Shown: positions 21,153 to 33,238, numbered from the stretch's first letter. The stretch is DNA of 64,000 bases from Otatea glauca (GCA_036346275.1 CM070728.1:20236723-20300722), one strand, 5' to 3'. The notes: a model not told the origin generated them from the letters alone. Program-made: numbers and translations.

Positions 21153-22237
21153 GGCCATCACTGGGCGACAGCAGTGCAGCCTGCAGCGTCGGGCGGGGCC
21201 GGCCGTGCCAATTGCCAAACCGGGCGAGCGAGCGCTGCGGCACAGAACGGTACAGCCGTCCACGCTGTTCCACGTGAATCCCCTGCCTCGGCCGCAGAGC
21301 CCTGTGTGTGCAGTGTGCTGTGCCTGCGATCTGCAGCGGCGCGGGATGGTACGGCGTCGTCGGCGTGGCGTGGCAGGCTCGCAATCCTGCCCGGCCAGTG
21401 GCGGTGGCGGACGCGCGACGGACCGAAGCTAGCGTACGTTCCCCGGGTCGCTTTTCACGTGCCAATGGACAGGGTTTTCTCATGCGTATGGCATACTGGC
21501 ATGGTTGGGGCCTTGCGGAATCTCGCCGTTGGTTTGGTCTGTTGTGGTGGTCCCCGGCTGCCAGTGTCGTGCGCTGGCCCTGGCAGGTGGCAGCGGCAGG
21601 AAGTTTGCCGCGTGCGGTCCAGCTTGTGGACGTGGTTCATGGTCTTGGTCACATATGGTTTCGTTATTAGGATGGGCTGGGCCCAGTAAAATGCTACTCA
21701 GTAATACACTTCAGCATGTAATGGACTCAATACTCATATCTGCATTGCCCTACAGATGCCACCACCTCCGTGTGTTACTGTGTACGCGCTTCCGGGGAGG
21801 TAATAGACTACTAGTAAGCCTTGTTTCACAAAGAATTGAAGGCCTAGGGCCCTAGGTTTTTTTTCGCTTTACCTTCGATCGGTCATCTCCGTTCTTCGGC
21901 CTGGTAATGGAATGCAACAGTATGTAGTTTAGCAGTAGCTGCTGAATTCTGCAGCTGGGAGTCTGGGACTTGCAGGCCCAAGGTTATTTCTGATCAACCA
22001 TGGCTTCCCTTCTGAAACGTAGGAATTTTATTTAGGAATCGAACTCTTTCCTAGAAGCAAGCGACCAAATAAAGCTCTTGTGTCGCAAACATATAACCCT
22101 AACCCCGCGAGCAAGTCATCCCATGGAGTCGTTCGGGTATTATTTTTCTATAAAAAGAAAGACTAGAGATATAACTGATCAACTTAACAATGAGTGAGAT
22201 AACGACCAGACCGGAGTGCCATATTTCCACGCAATTA
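21153..22237. other. Intergenic with GC-rich island, no gene identified
   Basis: Bases 21160-21690 are GC-rich and carry overlapping open frames of 90-190 codons on both strands. None shows a domain, a repeat or splice-supported continuity. The remainder is AT-rich and featureless. Confidence 0.35.
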
Positions 22238-23705
22238 AACATTACAAATTTCGCCGAAATTTAGCGAATTTTCGTCGAACTTTCGGATTTTGTGACACCA
22301 CGAAATCCAAACTACCGGTCAGATAAAAAATTTGAAATTGCTACAGTATCACCAAAATTGCACCAAATTTAACTGAAATTTCATGATTTTTAGCCGGTTT
22401 TCAAACTTTTAGGGCCGGATTTGGTCCGATAACACTTTAGAAAGTCATCTTCTATGAAAATTTGTTAAAAAAACTGAATTTTTGAGACATTTTAAAATTT
22501 TAGCAGAAACACTGTTAGATTTTTATAAAATTGTACAAACTCGATAATAATCTGAAAAGTTTATGGTACTATCTTTAGTAGTGTAGGATCATACAGAATT
22601 TTTTTCAAAATAATTGAACTTCATTTGTTATCTTTAAAAAAATCAAAAACAGAATGAACATAATTGGGACAGTAACCTTGTTAGAATTTTATAAATTTTC
22701 TCGAGTGTGATCATGATCTAGAATTTGTATGAGTGATTAATAATTGTCTCAGTACAAATACATAAAATTTTCAAAAAATTTAAACTTTTTTTGTTTGGTC
22801 AATCAAATCTATGTGAACATTGGACTTTATTTGTTATACTATATTTCAAAAATAAAAAAGAGTAAGAACATAAATGGTACTATGCCTTGTAAGCATTTTA
22901 TAAATTCACTAGAGTGTGATCATGATTCAAAATTTTTATGAGATCTTAAGCATTTCCTTATCACATTTTTATAAAATTTTCAAACATTTTAAAACTATTT
23001 TGATTGCTAAAGCAAATCTATGTATTGATCATCAGGCTTTTATCAGGATGTAGCACTGTCATAATTTTTAAACATTATTTAGGCATGATCATCGTCTAAA
23101 AATTTTATATAAACATTAATGTTACATGCCGACCATTCAAATTTTTTTTAAAAAATTTCTAACATGGTTTAAACTATTTTCATTTTGTTCAAATTTGCCA
23201 GTAAGCCTTTTAACAGGACAATAGCACTGTTCGAATTTTTAAAAATTCATAAAGCTTGATAATCATCTAAAAATTTTATGAGAACATTAGTTATGCATCA
23301 TAACCATGAATGTTTGTTTTCAAAATTTTCTAACGTGGCTTGAACTATTTTTCATTCAGTTCAAACTTGCCTGTCAGCGTTTTATCAGGAAGTAGCAATG
23401 TTAGAATTTTTAAAAATTCTTCAGACTTGATAATCATCTAAAATTTTTATGGAAATATTACTGATGTGTCAGGAACCTCCACAAAAAAGTTAAAAAAATT
23501 TCAATAACGTTTGAACTATTTTTTGTTAAGTTAAAATTTACCAAAATTTCAGATATTTCGTCCGAAATTTGGTCCAAAAAAATCCCGATTTGAATTTTGC
23601 CTTTTGAATTTTGTCCGGATTTTCTCCGAAAAAATGAGATTTCGCCGAAATTTCGAATTTCGGTCATCGGCGAAATTTTATGCAAAACGAAATTTGAATC
23701 CCTGC
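22238..23705. repeat. AT-rich repeat element with about 170-bp internal tandem units
   Basis: The outer parts are AATTTCGCCGAAATTT-type sequence in opposite orientations: left at about 22240-22300, right at about 23540-23705, ending GAATCCCTG. Between them a diverged unit recurs with GTTAGAATTTTTA-like words at 22514, 22680, 22889, 23058, 23229 and 23400, each followed by a GATAATCATCTAAAAATTTTAT-like segment. Spacing is 166-171 bp with one of 209. No coding capacity. Superfamily unknown. Confidence 0.55.
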
Positions 23706-24907
23706 TCCCATCAAATGAAGCTGCGAATTGAATCAATATCTTATCTTCCAAAAAGGAAACTGTACTTGGATTATTTTTACTTGACTGAGACTCGAGGGTC
23801 ACGCTAGTCTATGATTCAGTTTTCCACCAGTAAAGAAAAGTTTTAAAAAATAAAACAGGTTCGCCGTATGCATATATCAAGTTATCAACACATTTTCCCT
23901 GGAAATTCTACGCAACACACGTACACAAATTTTTTAGATAGAAAGAATTTATTTATACTTTCTCTGACCGTAAAATAGTAGTAATATCCTTAACAATTCA
24001 ATGGTTATATCTAATTTTTATTACTAACTATATACTATTAGTATAATACATCGTAAAAGTTCTCATGCTCTAAAGATAGACTTAAATCTTTAAATAAAAC
24101 ATCTAATTGTAATGATATAACATGCATGCAACATGACGGGTGCGATTTATGTGTGCACGGCGTGCCCTTGTGAGTTGTGACTCGTGACGCACACGGCACA
24201 ACAGCACGTACATCACCGTGTGACGTCTGACGTGCTTGTTTATCTTCGATGGGTGAAAAGAAGATTTGGATGGGTGTCGAGGCTTCTCGTTTTAACTTCA
24301 CTTTTTTTTAATGATTAAAAGCTCTAATATTTATTAAAGAAGAAGAACAACCATCAAAATATAAATACATATACAGACCTTCCTCATACACACGGATCTA
24401 CGTACATACGTTTGCACTGGTGTCACGCACGACGGTGCGCATGAGCAATGTTCGCCCGCGTTGCAACTTCTCTTCTGAAGAAACATTTTGGTGCAGATAT
24501 TAAGGTGATATACCTGTATACATCATTAGCCAATGTCCCCCATTTTCTGCGGATAGTTTTATGCAACAGCCCAATCAACTTTAGCAATTGCTTAATTTGC
24601 GTAGGCGATGATCAAATAGGGCATAAACAACAGGTGAGATTAACATAGGTGTCATAGCTAATCAAAGACGCAGACATCGACTCTTTACTTGAAAACAGGT
24701 CAGATTAGACAAATGATGTGTGCTATGGCTGCTGAATTTTATCCGTCGATATTCTTTGGTAACTAGCTATAGTGAGTATAGCGACATATGCCTATTTTGT
24801 GTTTAGATTTACATGAGATTGATTCCTATTGCCAATTTGAAAGGTGCTGCTCGATCCCCGCCAGCCGCTATACGTGGGTGTCAGCTTCTGGCCACACTTT
24901 ATAATTA
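23706..24907. other. Intergenic, no gene identified
   Basis: AT-rich sequence, with alternating TGTGACGTCTGACGTG-type words at about 24175-24240. No supportable gene or repeat boundary up to the Helitron-like end at 24908. Confidence 0.35.
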
Positions 24908-25679
24908 CTAGTGTGGAGAGCGCGCTATGCCGCGCCGTGTAAGGTATTGGCTTGGTGTGGTTAGCGGTAATCCGGAAAATAATGTGATTAGCAATGTATG
25001 ATGAAGACAAAGGTGTTGGTAAACACATGTGGACGTACATGTGATTGAGTGGACGGAGGCAATGAGGGCGATGTTCTATGCACGAATGCTTTGTTTTAAG
25101 AGTAGATGTCCTGTTTTAGGTATAAAAAGAGTGGCCATTGTAGGGATAGAACGATGTAATGTATGACACTTGCAGTATAATCTTGTTGTACATGTTGCTT
25201 CGAATATACAATGCTATCCACGCAGCATAGGCTCAATACACAGGCTAAATGAGACGTAGTTATACCTTCGCACAGCTTGTGGTTTTTGTGTAAACAGGAA
25301 ATGGTCACCTTCGCACAGGCAATTCCCACCCTACTTTGTCAAAATCTAAATTTTCATCTACATAGCAAAGATATATATGCCCTCATCACACTTCATATGC
25401 ATATATTTGCAGGGCAGAAGATACATGTATACATGCTTACCTATCAGTTAGTACAAACATTTCAATAAGGTATGTAACAATCATTACTTGAAATACTTGA
25501 TCACTTTGGGTGTACACGAACAAAAATCATTGGTTGAAATGTACCTAACAGTGCATGTATCCTATAATACATTGTGTTTCATAAAAAAAACTGAACCGTG
25601 TATGCAAAAGGCTATTTTGGGGGAATATGACATTAGATCTCACTAAAGCTAGATAGAGGGAATGAACCGAAAAGACAGC

Positions 25680-26790
25680 AGATTTAAAAGTTTCCATTTA
25701 ATGACATCCCTCCCATCAGTGAGTTTGATATTAGAACATGTAGCAACCAGTTTGTTCTAGCTCACAATATTTTCATTAATGAGGATCCTTCTAAATGAAA
25801 TGTTTAAAACCCCCCTTCCAAAGCATCTGCAAGAGTAATCTCTCTATCGTACTAAGCATTATTGTACAAATTAGGAACAATGAGAAGCAAATCTTTAACT
25901 TTCATAAGACCTCGCCAGAATTGCGAATCAACAACTTTAAATTTGATGGCAAAAAAATGTTTAGAGCGAAGATACTTTAAGAGCAAAGGTGAAAGGGGAT
26001 TCCCTTGTCTCGAATGTAAAAGGAGGTTCCACATTATTCTTCACTTTAATGCTCACAACCGTTTTGCACCAATACAGGAATTGAACTACACCACAAAGGA
26101 GAAAAACATTTTATTCTTAAAACATGCTGAAGAAAATCCCATTTGATTTTATCATAAGTCTTTTCAAAGTCAATTTTAAAAGCAACCCCATTCATGTTCT
26201 TTCTATGCATTCCATGGATACATTCATGAAAGACCACAACTCCATCCATTATATATTTGCCACGTAAAAAAGCAAATTGAGTTGGACTAATAATAGTCTC
26301 AGCCAACGCTGTCAGCCTATTAGTTTCCACTTTAGAAAAAAACTTTGAAACTGATCAAATGAGCTGAATTTGATTGGCACCACTCTTTTTGGGCAAAAGA
26401 GTGATACTACCAAAATTCCTTTATAAAAATCATGAAACATACTCATCAAGTCATTTTTTATCACTTCTAAAAAAAACTGATAAACTTTAGCACGAAAACC
26501 ATCAGGCCCAGGGGCTTTATCCTTTTCCATTTGAAAATTTGCTTCATTGACTTCTTTTTCAGTAAAGGGCTGCGTAAGGAAATCATTCTTTTTCAGTAAA
26601 GGGCTGAGTAAGGAAATCATGAGTCTCAGTATTATTTTTTGAGATATCATCACTAAATCTACCATTCAACTCAAAAAAGTTGTTTTCATGAGGGCCAACA
26701 TATCCCTATAGAATTTAGCGATATATCTTTGAAGGTTACCCTCACCTGAGATCACTCCTCCATCTTCAGTCAGCGAATCTATCTCTCACT
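25680..26790 (-). pseudogene. L1-type LINE reverse transcriptase fragment
   Basis: On the minus strand, FTEKEVNEANFQMEKDKAPG, GPDGFRAKVYQFFLEVIKND, then ISPTQFAFLRGKYIMDG and FKIDFEKTYDKIKWDFLQH follow the order of plant L1 (non-LTR) reverse transcriptases. After RQGNPLSP the sequence jumps directly to a later segment (SQFWRGLMKVKD), so the region with the catalytic YADD box is deleted. Frameshifts and stops are present, and a short tandem repeat (TTTTCAGTAAAGGGCTG twice at about 26555-26600) interrupts it. It is a dead fragment. Confidence 0.85.
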
Positions 26791-27228
26791 GATTTCCCAT
26801 TTGATTCATTATTACCTGCAAAAGCACAAAATACGAAAGTAAAGTCCTATTCAGAAACATTTCCAACAGCAGATAGCATTGACGGAGACTTCTGATGTAA
26901 AATAAGTCCAACTCAGGGTTGTAACTAACACGGATGAATAAAAGGAAAATATTGTTATTACCATGTGAGCTCATTTGTACGGATCTCATAAGCAAAAGCA
27001 AGGGCATTTCTAATTGAAAACAATTTCAGTACAAATTGCGTGACAGAATAACGTGCACGTCAAGTATAGTTTCAGTTTCAAAATAGGAAAGCAAAACAAT
27101 AAAAAACGAAAAGCTTTACTACATGTCATGGAGGATAATAGCAGGGAAATAGTTCACAGGTACACAGTTCATATAGCATACAATAGTTAGATGGCATCGG
27201 AGGAGAGGGGAATGGCGGATCTGGCCAT

Positions 27229-27857
27229 CAAACAGTTCCTTAATCTTCTCTTTAGAAGCGTTCTCTGGTAGGTTCTTCACATATATAGTCTTCACCTGCA
27301 AATCAAAATGTGATCATGACAAATGGTCCTAGGACTCAACAAAGAATGATACGGTACTAAGGTATTTTGATGTTAATTTCTGCTTACCAAAAGAAAATCA
27401 GCAGGCTAAGAGTGCCTCAAACAAATAGGAGATTCAATTCATAACAGAATAGCTCACAAAGGTTTAGCCCATGGCGTGTCAAGTCGAATGCGATTATGAC
27501 TAAATTTGCAACGCACAAATACACTATGAAAAGGATGGCTAAAATTTGACTTAGCTGACTTAACATGCAACAGGATGTGTTTTTTTTGTAGCAACCAAAG
27601 TATGTGTTCTTCATCAAATGTTCAACCGAAACTAAAGTTGTAGGACTCGTTAAGTCTCTGTCCTTGTAGTACGCGTAAACATTCAGTTTTTCATGTACAG
27701 TGTCTACATGAGAAGCCGCAGAAGAAGAATCTGATGTACCCTTGGGCTTAGCCCAGCTGACAGTCAATTGACTTCCATCAACCTTAAAATTTGGTGCTGA
27801 CAATTTCTGCTTGGCGTAGTCTGCAGAAGCATGGCTATAATACTCAACAAAGAGAAC
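27229..27857 (-). pseudogene. hnRNP-Q/LIF2-like RNA-binding gene fragment (two exons)
   Basis: Exon A (27857-27708) encodes VEYYSHASADYAKQKLSAPN and FKVDGSQLTVSWAKPKG, the end of one RRM plus linker. It stops at a GT donor (27707-27706). Exon B (27295 to about 27229) begins after AG and encodes VKTIYVKNLPENASKEKIKE followed by LFD, the start of the next RRM, in phase with exon A. The reading then runs into unrelated sequence after LFD, where intact LIF2-type proteins continue with the rest of the RRM. Upstream of exon A the frame is also unrelated. These are therefore two exons of an hnRNP R/Q-like gene cut at both ends, as expected for capture by a transposon. They cannot make a whole RRM. 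Confidence 0.8.
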
Positions 27858-27859
27858 CC

Positions 27860-28740
27860 ACGGTTACGGGTTGGGTGGAAGAAGTTTGCCTGATGATGGT
27901 TCACTAAAGCCTTGAACCTCACAGAAGATGTCATCATCCAGCATCGGCAGCAGGAGCAGCGGTGAATCGACTGAGGAGTTCCCAGCACCGGCCATGCCGC
28001 CATCGCCGTGGCGTGAGGCAAGGATTGTGACCTGGATTTGGGGTCCTGCATGCGTGGACGGTTGGCAGAAGGCTGAAGTCGTGGGGAAGGCTGCGACGCA
28101 AGAGGTTGACGCCACGGGGAAGCAAGAGGTCCGCCAGCGGAGTCAGCGATGATGGGGAGGAGCCGAGGGCCAGGTCGCTTATCGATGGGTGTGTTGAGTC
28201 CGGATCTGGAGCGATTCCAAATCTGGAGTGATCAGCGAGAAGGGGCCAATACACCGGACGTTGATGGCGGCATGCATCAAACGCCGACATCGGTGGAGTA
28301 GGAGTGGCGCTGCAGGCTGATGTGGGCGTCGCGGCGAAGACGGGGGAAGGATCCCCATTGGTGAGAACGATGGCCTTGCAAGGGCCGTGGTCGCCTAGAT
28401 GGGGAGGGCTTCGGAGGTCATGGGGGGCGGCGCAGTAGGAGGAATGGCGGGTGGTGGGGTCACTGAGACGCGCGGCTAGGCGACGGGGCAGCGCGGCCCG
28501 GGCAGAGGAGAGGGCGGCGGTGATGGGGGGAGGTGGTGTGATGGGGAGGGAATCTGAGGAGAGGGGAACAGAGGGGAAAAAAGGGAGGGGGTGTATCGAA
28601 CGACTCGAAGCCCGCAGGATGCGAGCCAAAATCCGCAGAACCATGAGGTTCAAAACGCAAAATTACCGCGTTAAGGGTCGTTTCCTGTTCATGCGCGCGA
28701 CTCTTCGCGGGTGCGCGGCGTTATTCTGCAAAGAACGGGG
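27860..28740. other. GC-rich chimeric flank of the LIF2-like fragment
   Basis: High GC with several overlapping open frames (up to 239 codons on the minus strand). None has a recognisable domain. Low-complexity Ser/Pro/Ala translations and frames on both strands suggest 5'-UTR-like captured sequence rather than a protein gene. Confidence 0.35.
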
Positions 28741-28890
28741 GGTTTCGTAAAAAAAAGGACGTGGAGGCCTAACATCTCGCAAAGTACGAGGGTTTTCCGT
28801 AAAAAAAGACGTGGAGGCCTGAGAGCTCGTGAAATACGGGGGGTTTTCCGTAAAAAAAAAGGACGCGGAGGCCTGCGAGCCCGCGGATTC
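28740..28890. repeat. Three tandem units of about 58 bp
   Basis: GTAAAAAAAAGGACGTGGAG-type sequence followed by GCCT recurs three times (about 28748, 28798 and 28848), separated by CTCGYRAARTACGRGGG-like spacers. The array is adjacent to the candidate Helitron 5' end. Confidence 0.7.
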
Positions 28891-29067
28891 CTTCCCCTAT
28901 TAGGATGTTAATATGCCTACTCTCGCTTGGTCGCCGAAAGCGACGTGTGTGTACGGGAAAAAAATTAATCTTCAAACAAATATTTTTGTAAAATTTGAAA
29001 AATCTGTAACTTCACTTGCAAAACTATCAATAAGTTGACACACATGCCTACAATTAATTTACTATTA

Positions 29068-29230
29068 GAGCATATACAATGATACACGTAGATTGTCTAT
29101 AAGAGTATGCTAGGTAGGATTTTGAATGATGTGCAGGAGAGAGAATGAGGAGAGAGAAAGATATTGCCTACTATTTAATAAACGATCTTATAGACAACTT
29201 TATACTGTATGTACCATTGTACAGATATTC
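29068..29230. mobile_element. Small MITE with TATTA flanks
   Basis: A 163-bp element with inverted ends GAGCATATACAATGATAC and GAATATCTGTACAATGGTAC, flanked by TATTA at 29063-29067 and 29231-29235. The GAGCAT...CAATG terminus is common in grass MITEs. The family is uncertain because a 5-bp duplication does not point to one superfamily. Confidence 0.55.
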
Positions 29231-29235
29231 TATTA

Positions 29236-32200
29236 ATTATATGAGAGATCATTACAGACAGCTATAAAGACAGTCTATTGTATGAGTTGTCTTTAGTACT
29301 GTCCATAAATAACATGAAGGTGTATTATAGACAGCACCGTCTATACCTGTAATGACCCTCATTTTTGGCATCAAATGCTAAAATGAGAATCTATGTGCAA
29401 ACAGTACTAGTCACATGATCAGTGGCTAGCACGCACATTTACAATAATTGATATCACATCCATACTCTATATTACAAATAATAATAGTAATTTATACAAT
29501 AAGGTCTTACAATACAGAGTAATACAGCGAAAAGAAGCATAGTCTTGTAGTGTGCTCATCCATCCCTCAGGCAACTGACAAGGCATAATCCCTAGAAAAG
29601 CTCATCGTTAACATCCCCGAATCCTGCATCAAAATATATGTCATCTGGAAGTTCGCTATCTTTATCTAAAAATAACAAATAAGTAAGGGTGAATACATTA
29701 CGTACTCCACAAGACTTTTGCAAAACCTATAATATATGCAGACCATTTCAAAGGAAAGGCTTCTGCGGTTAATTTGTATAAAGCCAGTTTGAAATGTAAA
29801 TACAGAATAGTAGATTGCAAACAGAATTTAAAAGCAATTTAATAGATAAAAAACAGTATGTAAAGTACGAATAAATAAAATCACGAACCTGGGTGATGTG
29901 ACCACATTACGAACCATTTCCCACCAACACATGGTACAAATAAGATTTTATGAAAATAAAAACATCTAACTAGTGCTAGCGCACCAAGATTCCCACAACC
30001 GCGAGAATAGTTTTTCGAAAAGTTTTACACTCTGCAGAGGTGTACAGCTTTACCCACAAGACATGACTGGTTCTTTGTGCAAGCTATTAGCACACTTCCT
30101 TTGATGCGCCGTAGAGAGTCATGACATAATCGTTACATTAATTAACTCTAACTTTGCACCAGCCTGGTGACGTTGAACCCGTACTATGGTGTAAATGTTT
30201 GTACAGTCATTGTATAGTAAATGATTAAGCATATCCATAGTATGACGTACATCGTTGTATCAGCAAATGTTGTTCCCAACACCTCGGTGTGGGCGTCCTT
30301 CCGAGGAATCAGTCACTGAAGGCCCGTACTACTCCAGCCTATCAATGTGTAAAGCCAGTTTTAAGCAACTTAATAGGTTAAGACCATCCCATACCAGCCT
30401 TGTGGTTGTACAGTATTTCTTGGGTTTAATGAAAACTGAGTTCAGTCCTTAATCCGATATGGGCAATAATCTCTCTCTACACTACGTGCAACACCTGCAC
30501 ATCCGACTATTGCCAGTAATCGTCCGCATCAAAACCATAGATTTATTTTTATTTTTAACCAAAATACCAACAACATCAAATAGTCATATCCAACCCCTTT
30601 TGTCACATCCATCATTTTTAATTTACAAAAGATGTTGTCTTCATTAAGCAAAGCTAAGCATGACTACCAAGAGTGTGTAAACCCAGATTGATATTAGGAA
30701 TTATCTATCTTATTCTAGGGTTATCAAGGTTCACAAGTTTGTACTTATCAAGGAAATTTCATGTGTCTACAGGTATAACTACCATTACCCAGAATATAGC
30801 AGAGTTTAAACAACATAATGTATGCAATTTAAATATTTAATAAAAAAATTGTAAAACTGGGATCAACATGGTCAAAGAGGGTGCTTGCCTTGTTTGATTG
30901 TTGTTTACGACGAAGTTGAGGTCGCAGTCGATATTGTTGATGACAGGATTAACGACGTCAGGTTCTACACATTGTGAACGAAGAACACAACAAATAACAA
31001 GTTTTCAACAAAGAAAAATAAAAATCGGATGGAAAACCAAATAGAAACAAACTATAGAAAACAGGTGTAGTTTAGGCTTAGTGATGAATGATTTCGTGTG
31101 CTCGAATTCTTATCGATTATATAATATTGCAGCAATGATACAACTTCTTATTCTATGAATTACTTTTCTTTATTCTATGAATTCAATAGACTAAAATTAT
31201 GTATTCTTGTATTTATAACTTCGAATTCAAGATGCTAAAATTATTTGGATTAATATGACTAAAACATGAGTTTAGGAATGGTTAACTCATATGGACCACA
31301 GGGTACTAATATTCATCCAACTAGTGAGAAGGGTCTTAGGTTTAGACTACTGGTTTTAGGACATATGTTCATGATTTTAAGAAGGTTCTAGTGATACAAA
31401 TATCTTAATTATTGATTTATTATTTCTTATTAAGTTCGTTTATTCATATTACGGATTTCAATGTTTATAATACTTAGGGTTATATTCTTAACAGGATTTA
31501 TATGCAAAGCATGTTGAAATGAGATAATTTCTTCATAATATGGTAGTACTTAATTTGGAGAGCATTTCTAATCTTATTTTATAAATTTTAGTATTTATAC
31601 GATATGTTTTACGAGGTGCTGAAAAAGCTTAAGTGTTTCTAAAGTTTACGCGATAAGGGTTCAGGTTTTGTTTTAAGTTTGCGCCTGAACCTTACAGATT
31701 ATTTAACCATTTTTCTAGCATTATGAGGGGATGACCCTAATAGTGTTTTAAAGTTGATTCCGCGACATTTTACTTTTAGCCACTATAGTTTTCATGCACA
31801 TGAAGAATGAAGTCTTTTATGAATTTAATCCAGATTATATCTTTTTGCCGATTAATATGATCTTGGCCTTTAGGGATATTTGAGATTAGCCCTACATGAT
31901 CTAATATTTAATTATATCATTTTATTTGCTTATATTTGAGCCCTTAAGTATATATATCTAATACATGAAAGTATGTTTCAAGCAGGGTTAAGCTTATTAC
32001 AGTTCATTTATTTCAAGGCCATACTATTTAGTGAGCAACTAATCAAGTTTATTTACAGAATATTGTATGAGGGCTTCCATAGGACATAGATGTATAAGGA
32101 CATAATTAAGATAAGGATTATCTGAGTTAATCAGGGTTTTCCTAATTTTAGGTCTTGATATTTGATTTCAGTGATTAACCAAAGCAGTTGGCTAGCTTCT

Positions 32201-32873
32201 GACTACATATTAAATTGTCCTGTTATGATCTTGCATCTTGATTTTAGGCCTGCACTTTGATTGCTAACTAGTATTTAAGCAAATTGATATCAGCGTAATA
32301 GACCACTAAACTAGCTAGATTCTTTTGACCGAATAATTGATTTTATTTTAAGGAGAGGATTCATTTAAAACATTTTATCTGGCATATAAAGTTTCTAAGC
32401 TTTAGCAAATCAGGCACAGACCACACTGGTCCTATGTCATTTTCTTATTTCCAAAGTGTCGTCTTAGATTTACATCAGTGTTTTTGGTAGGTCATATATG
32501 TGTATTTAGGACAAGGGTCACCTGACCAAATATTGCGTGGCTTTAAGTCCTGAACTTGAATTAAAGATGCTTACCTACTACCTTTGAATCAGACAACTAG
32601 TTTCTAATCAATTTGGCCCATGCATTATTTTCTTATAATCAAAAATATTATTTAAACTTGTAAAATTCGCATGAAGGTTATACATGTAGATAAGTATACT
32701 TAAGACAAGGTAGTTTAATCGATTTCTACTTAATGTCTTATATGGATTACAGGTTAATCAGACTAGTTGAACTTCTGATTAAAGGTACTAATTAACTTTA
32801 GAGATGCTAATGATCTTTCCTTGAGCTAGCTATCTGTGTTTGACCAGAGAAGATAAAATGCTACCGCTTGCTA
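29236..32873. other. Long AT-rich intergenic stretch
   Basis: No confident gene. Two short minus-strand segments look like exon remnants: about 29598-29668 (KDSELPDDIYFDAGFGDVND then ELF and stop, after a TTTTTAG acceptor) and about 30890-30962 (EPDVVNPVINNIDCDLNFVV). I do not recognise them. The rest, particularly 31000-32870, is AT-rich with no repeats that I can delimit. Confidence 0.3.
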
Positions 32874-32882
32874 TCTTTACCT
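32874..32882. repeat. Target-site duplication of the large MULE, left copy
   Basis: TCTTTACCT here is identical to 54430-54438 on the far side of the element. Exact 9-bp identity flanking inverted termini is the Mutator insertion signature. Confidence 0.92.
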
Positions 32883-33178
32883 GAATTTTTTTTTAAATAA
32901 TACTATTTTTATTCTATTTTATAAAAATAATATGCCGATTTTTTTTTTTACAAAACTACCCAGTTGTCGCCATTTCAAATGGCGACATAGAGTCTGTCGC
33001 CATTTCAAATGGCGACAGACAGCCTGTCGCCGTTTCAGATAGAGACAGACTCTCTGTCGCCATTTGAAATGGCGACAGAGAGCAAACGTCACCTCTGTCG
33101 CCTATTTAAATAGCGACAGCCTGTCTGTCGCCATTTCAAACGGCGACAGAGAGTCTGTCGCCATTTGAAATGGCGACA
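32883..33178 (+). repeat. Left terminal inverted arm of the MULE, with seven palindromic units
   Basis: After an AT-rich outer block and ACAAAACTACCCAGT, seven units of TGTCGCCATTT followed by its inverted complement occur from 32965 to 33178, mostly at 30-bp spacing, with degenerate copies at positions 3 and 5. The right arm carries the same arrangement inverted. Clustered palindromes next to the terminus could be transposase-binding sites; that is inference. Confidence 0.88.
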
Positions 33179-33187
33179 GACAACGCC

Positions 33188-33195
33188 TATATAAA
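33188..33195 (+). promoter_or_regulatory. TATA box of the MULE transposase
   Basis: TATATAAA lies immediately inside the left arm. It is followed by a purine-rich leader and then the transposase frame, in the position of the MURA promoter in Mutator-type elements. Confidence 0.5.
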
Positions 33196-33238
33196 GCACA
33201 CGCCCCCGCCACACTCGTGCCAGCCAAAAGCAAACGAA

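Larger units (their letters stand above)
24908..28905 (-). mobile_element. Candidate Helitron carrying gene fragments
   Basis: On the minus strand the element ends CTAG at 24911-24908, followed by host T. Eight bases before CTAG lies a GC hairpin, GCGCG-GCATAG-CGCGC, the classical Helitron 3' structure. A possible 5' end is at 28905, where the minus strand reads A followed by TCCTAATAGGGG; TC after host A is the Helitron 5' rule. Together they fit insertion between A and T, about 4.0 kb. Inside are a LINE fragment and two exons of an hnRNP-Q/LIF2-like gene, both on the same strand as the element. No Rep/helicase was found, so it would be non-autonomous. The 3' end is moderately supported, the 5' end weakly. 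Confidence 0.45.

Noticed and set aside
21117..21855. 190-codon plus-strand frame in a GC-rich island
   Set aside because: No domain, and competing frames of similar length on both strands.
28051..28653. A 239-codon minus-strand protein upstream of the LIF2-like exons
   Set aside because: No splice connection or domain, Pro/Ser/Ala-rich in a GC-rich block; treated as captured noncoding or chimeric sequence.
32965..33178. CRISPR-like regular repeats at 30-bp spacing
   Set aside because: The units are palindromes with spacers of only a few bases, lie in a transposon arm, are mirrored at the other end, and the host is a plant.
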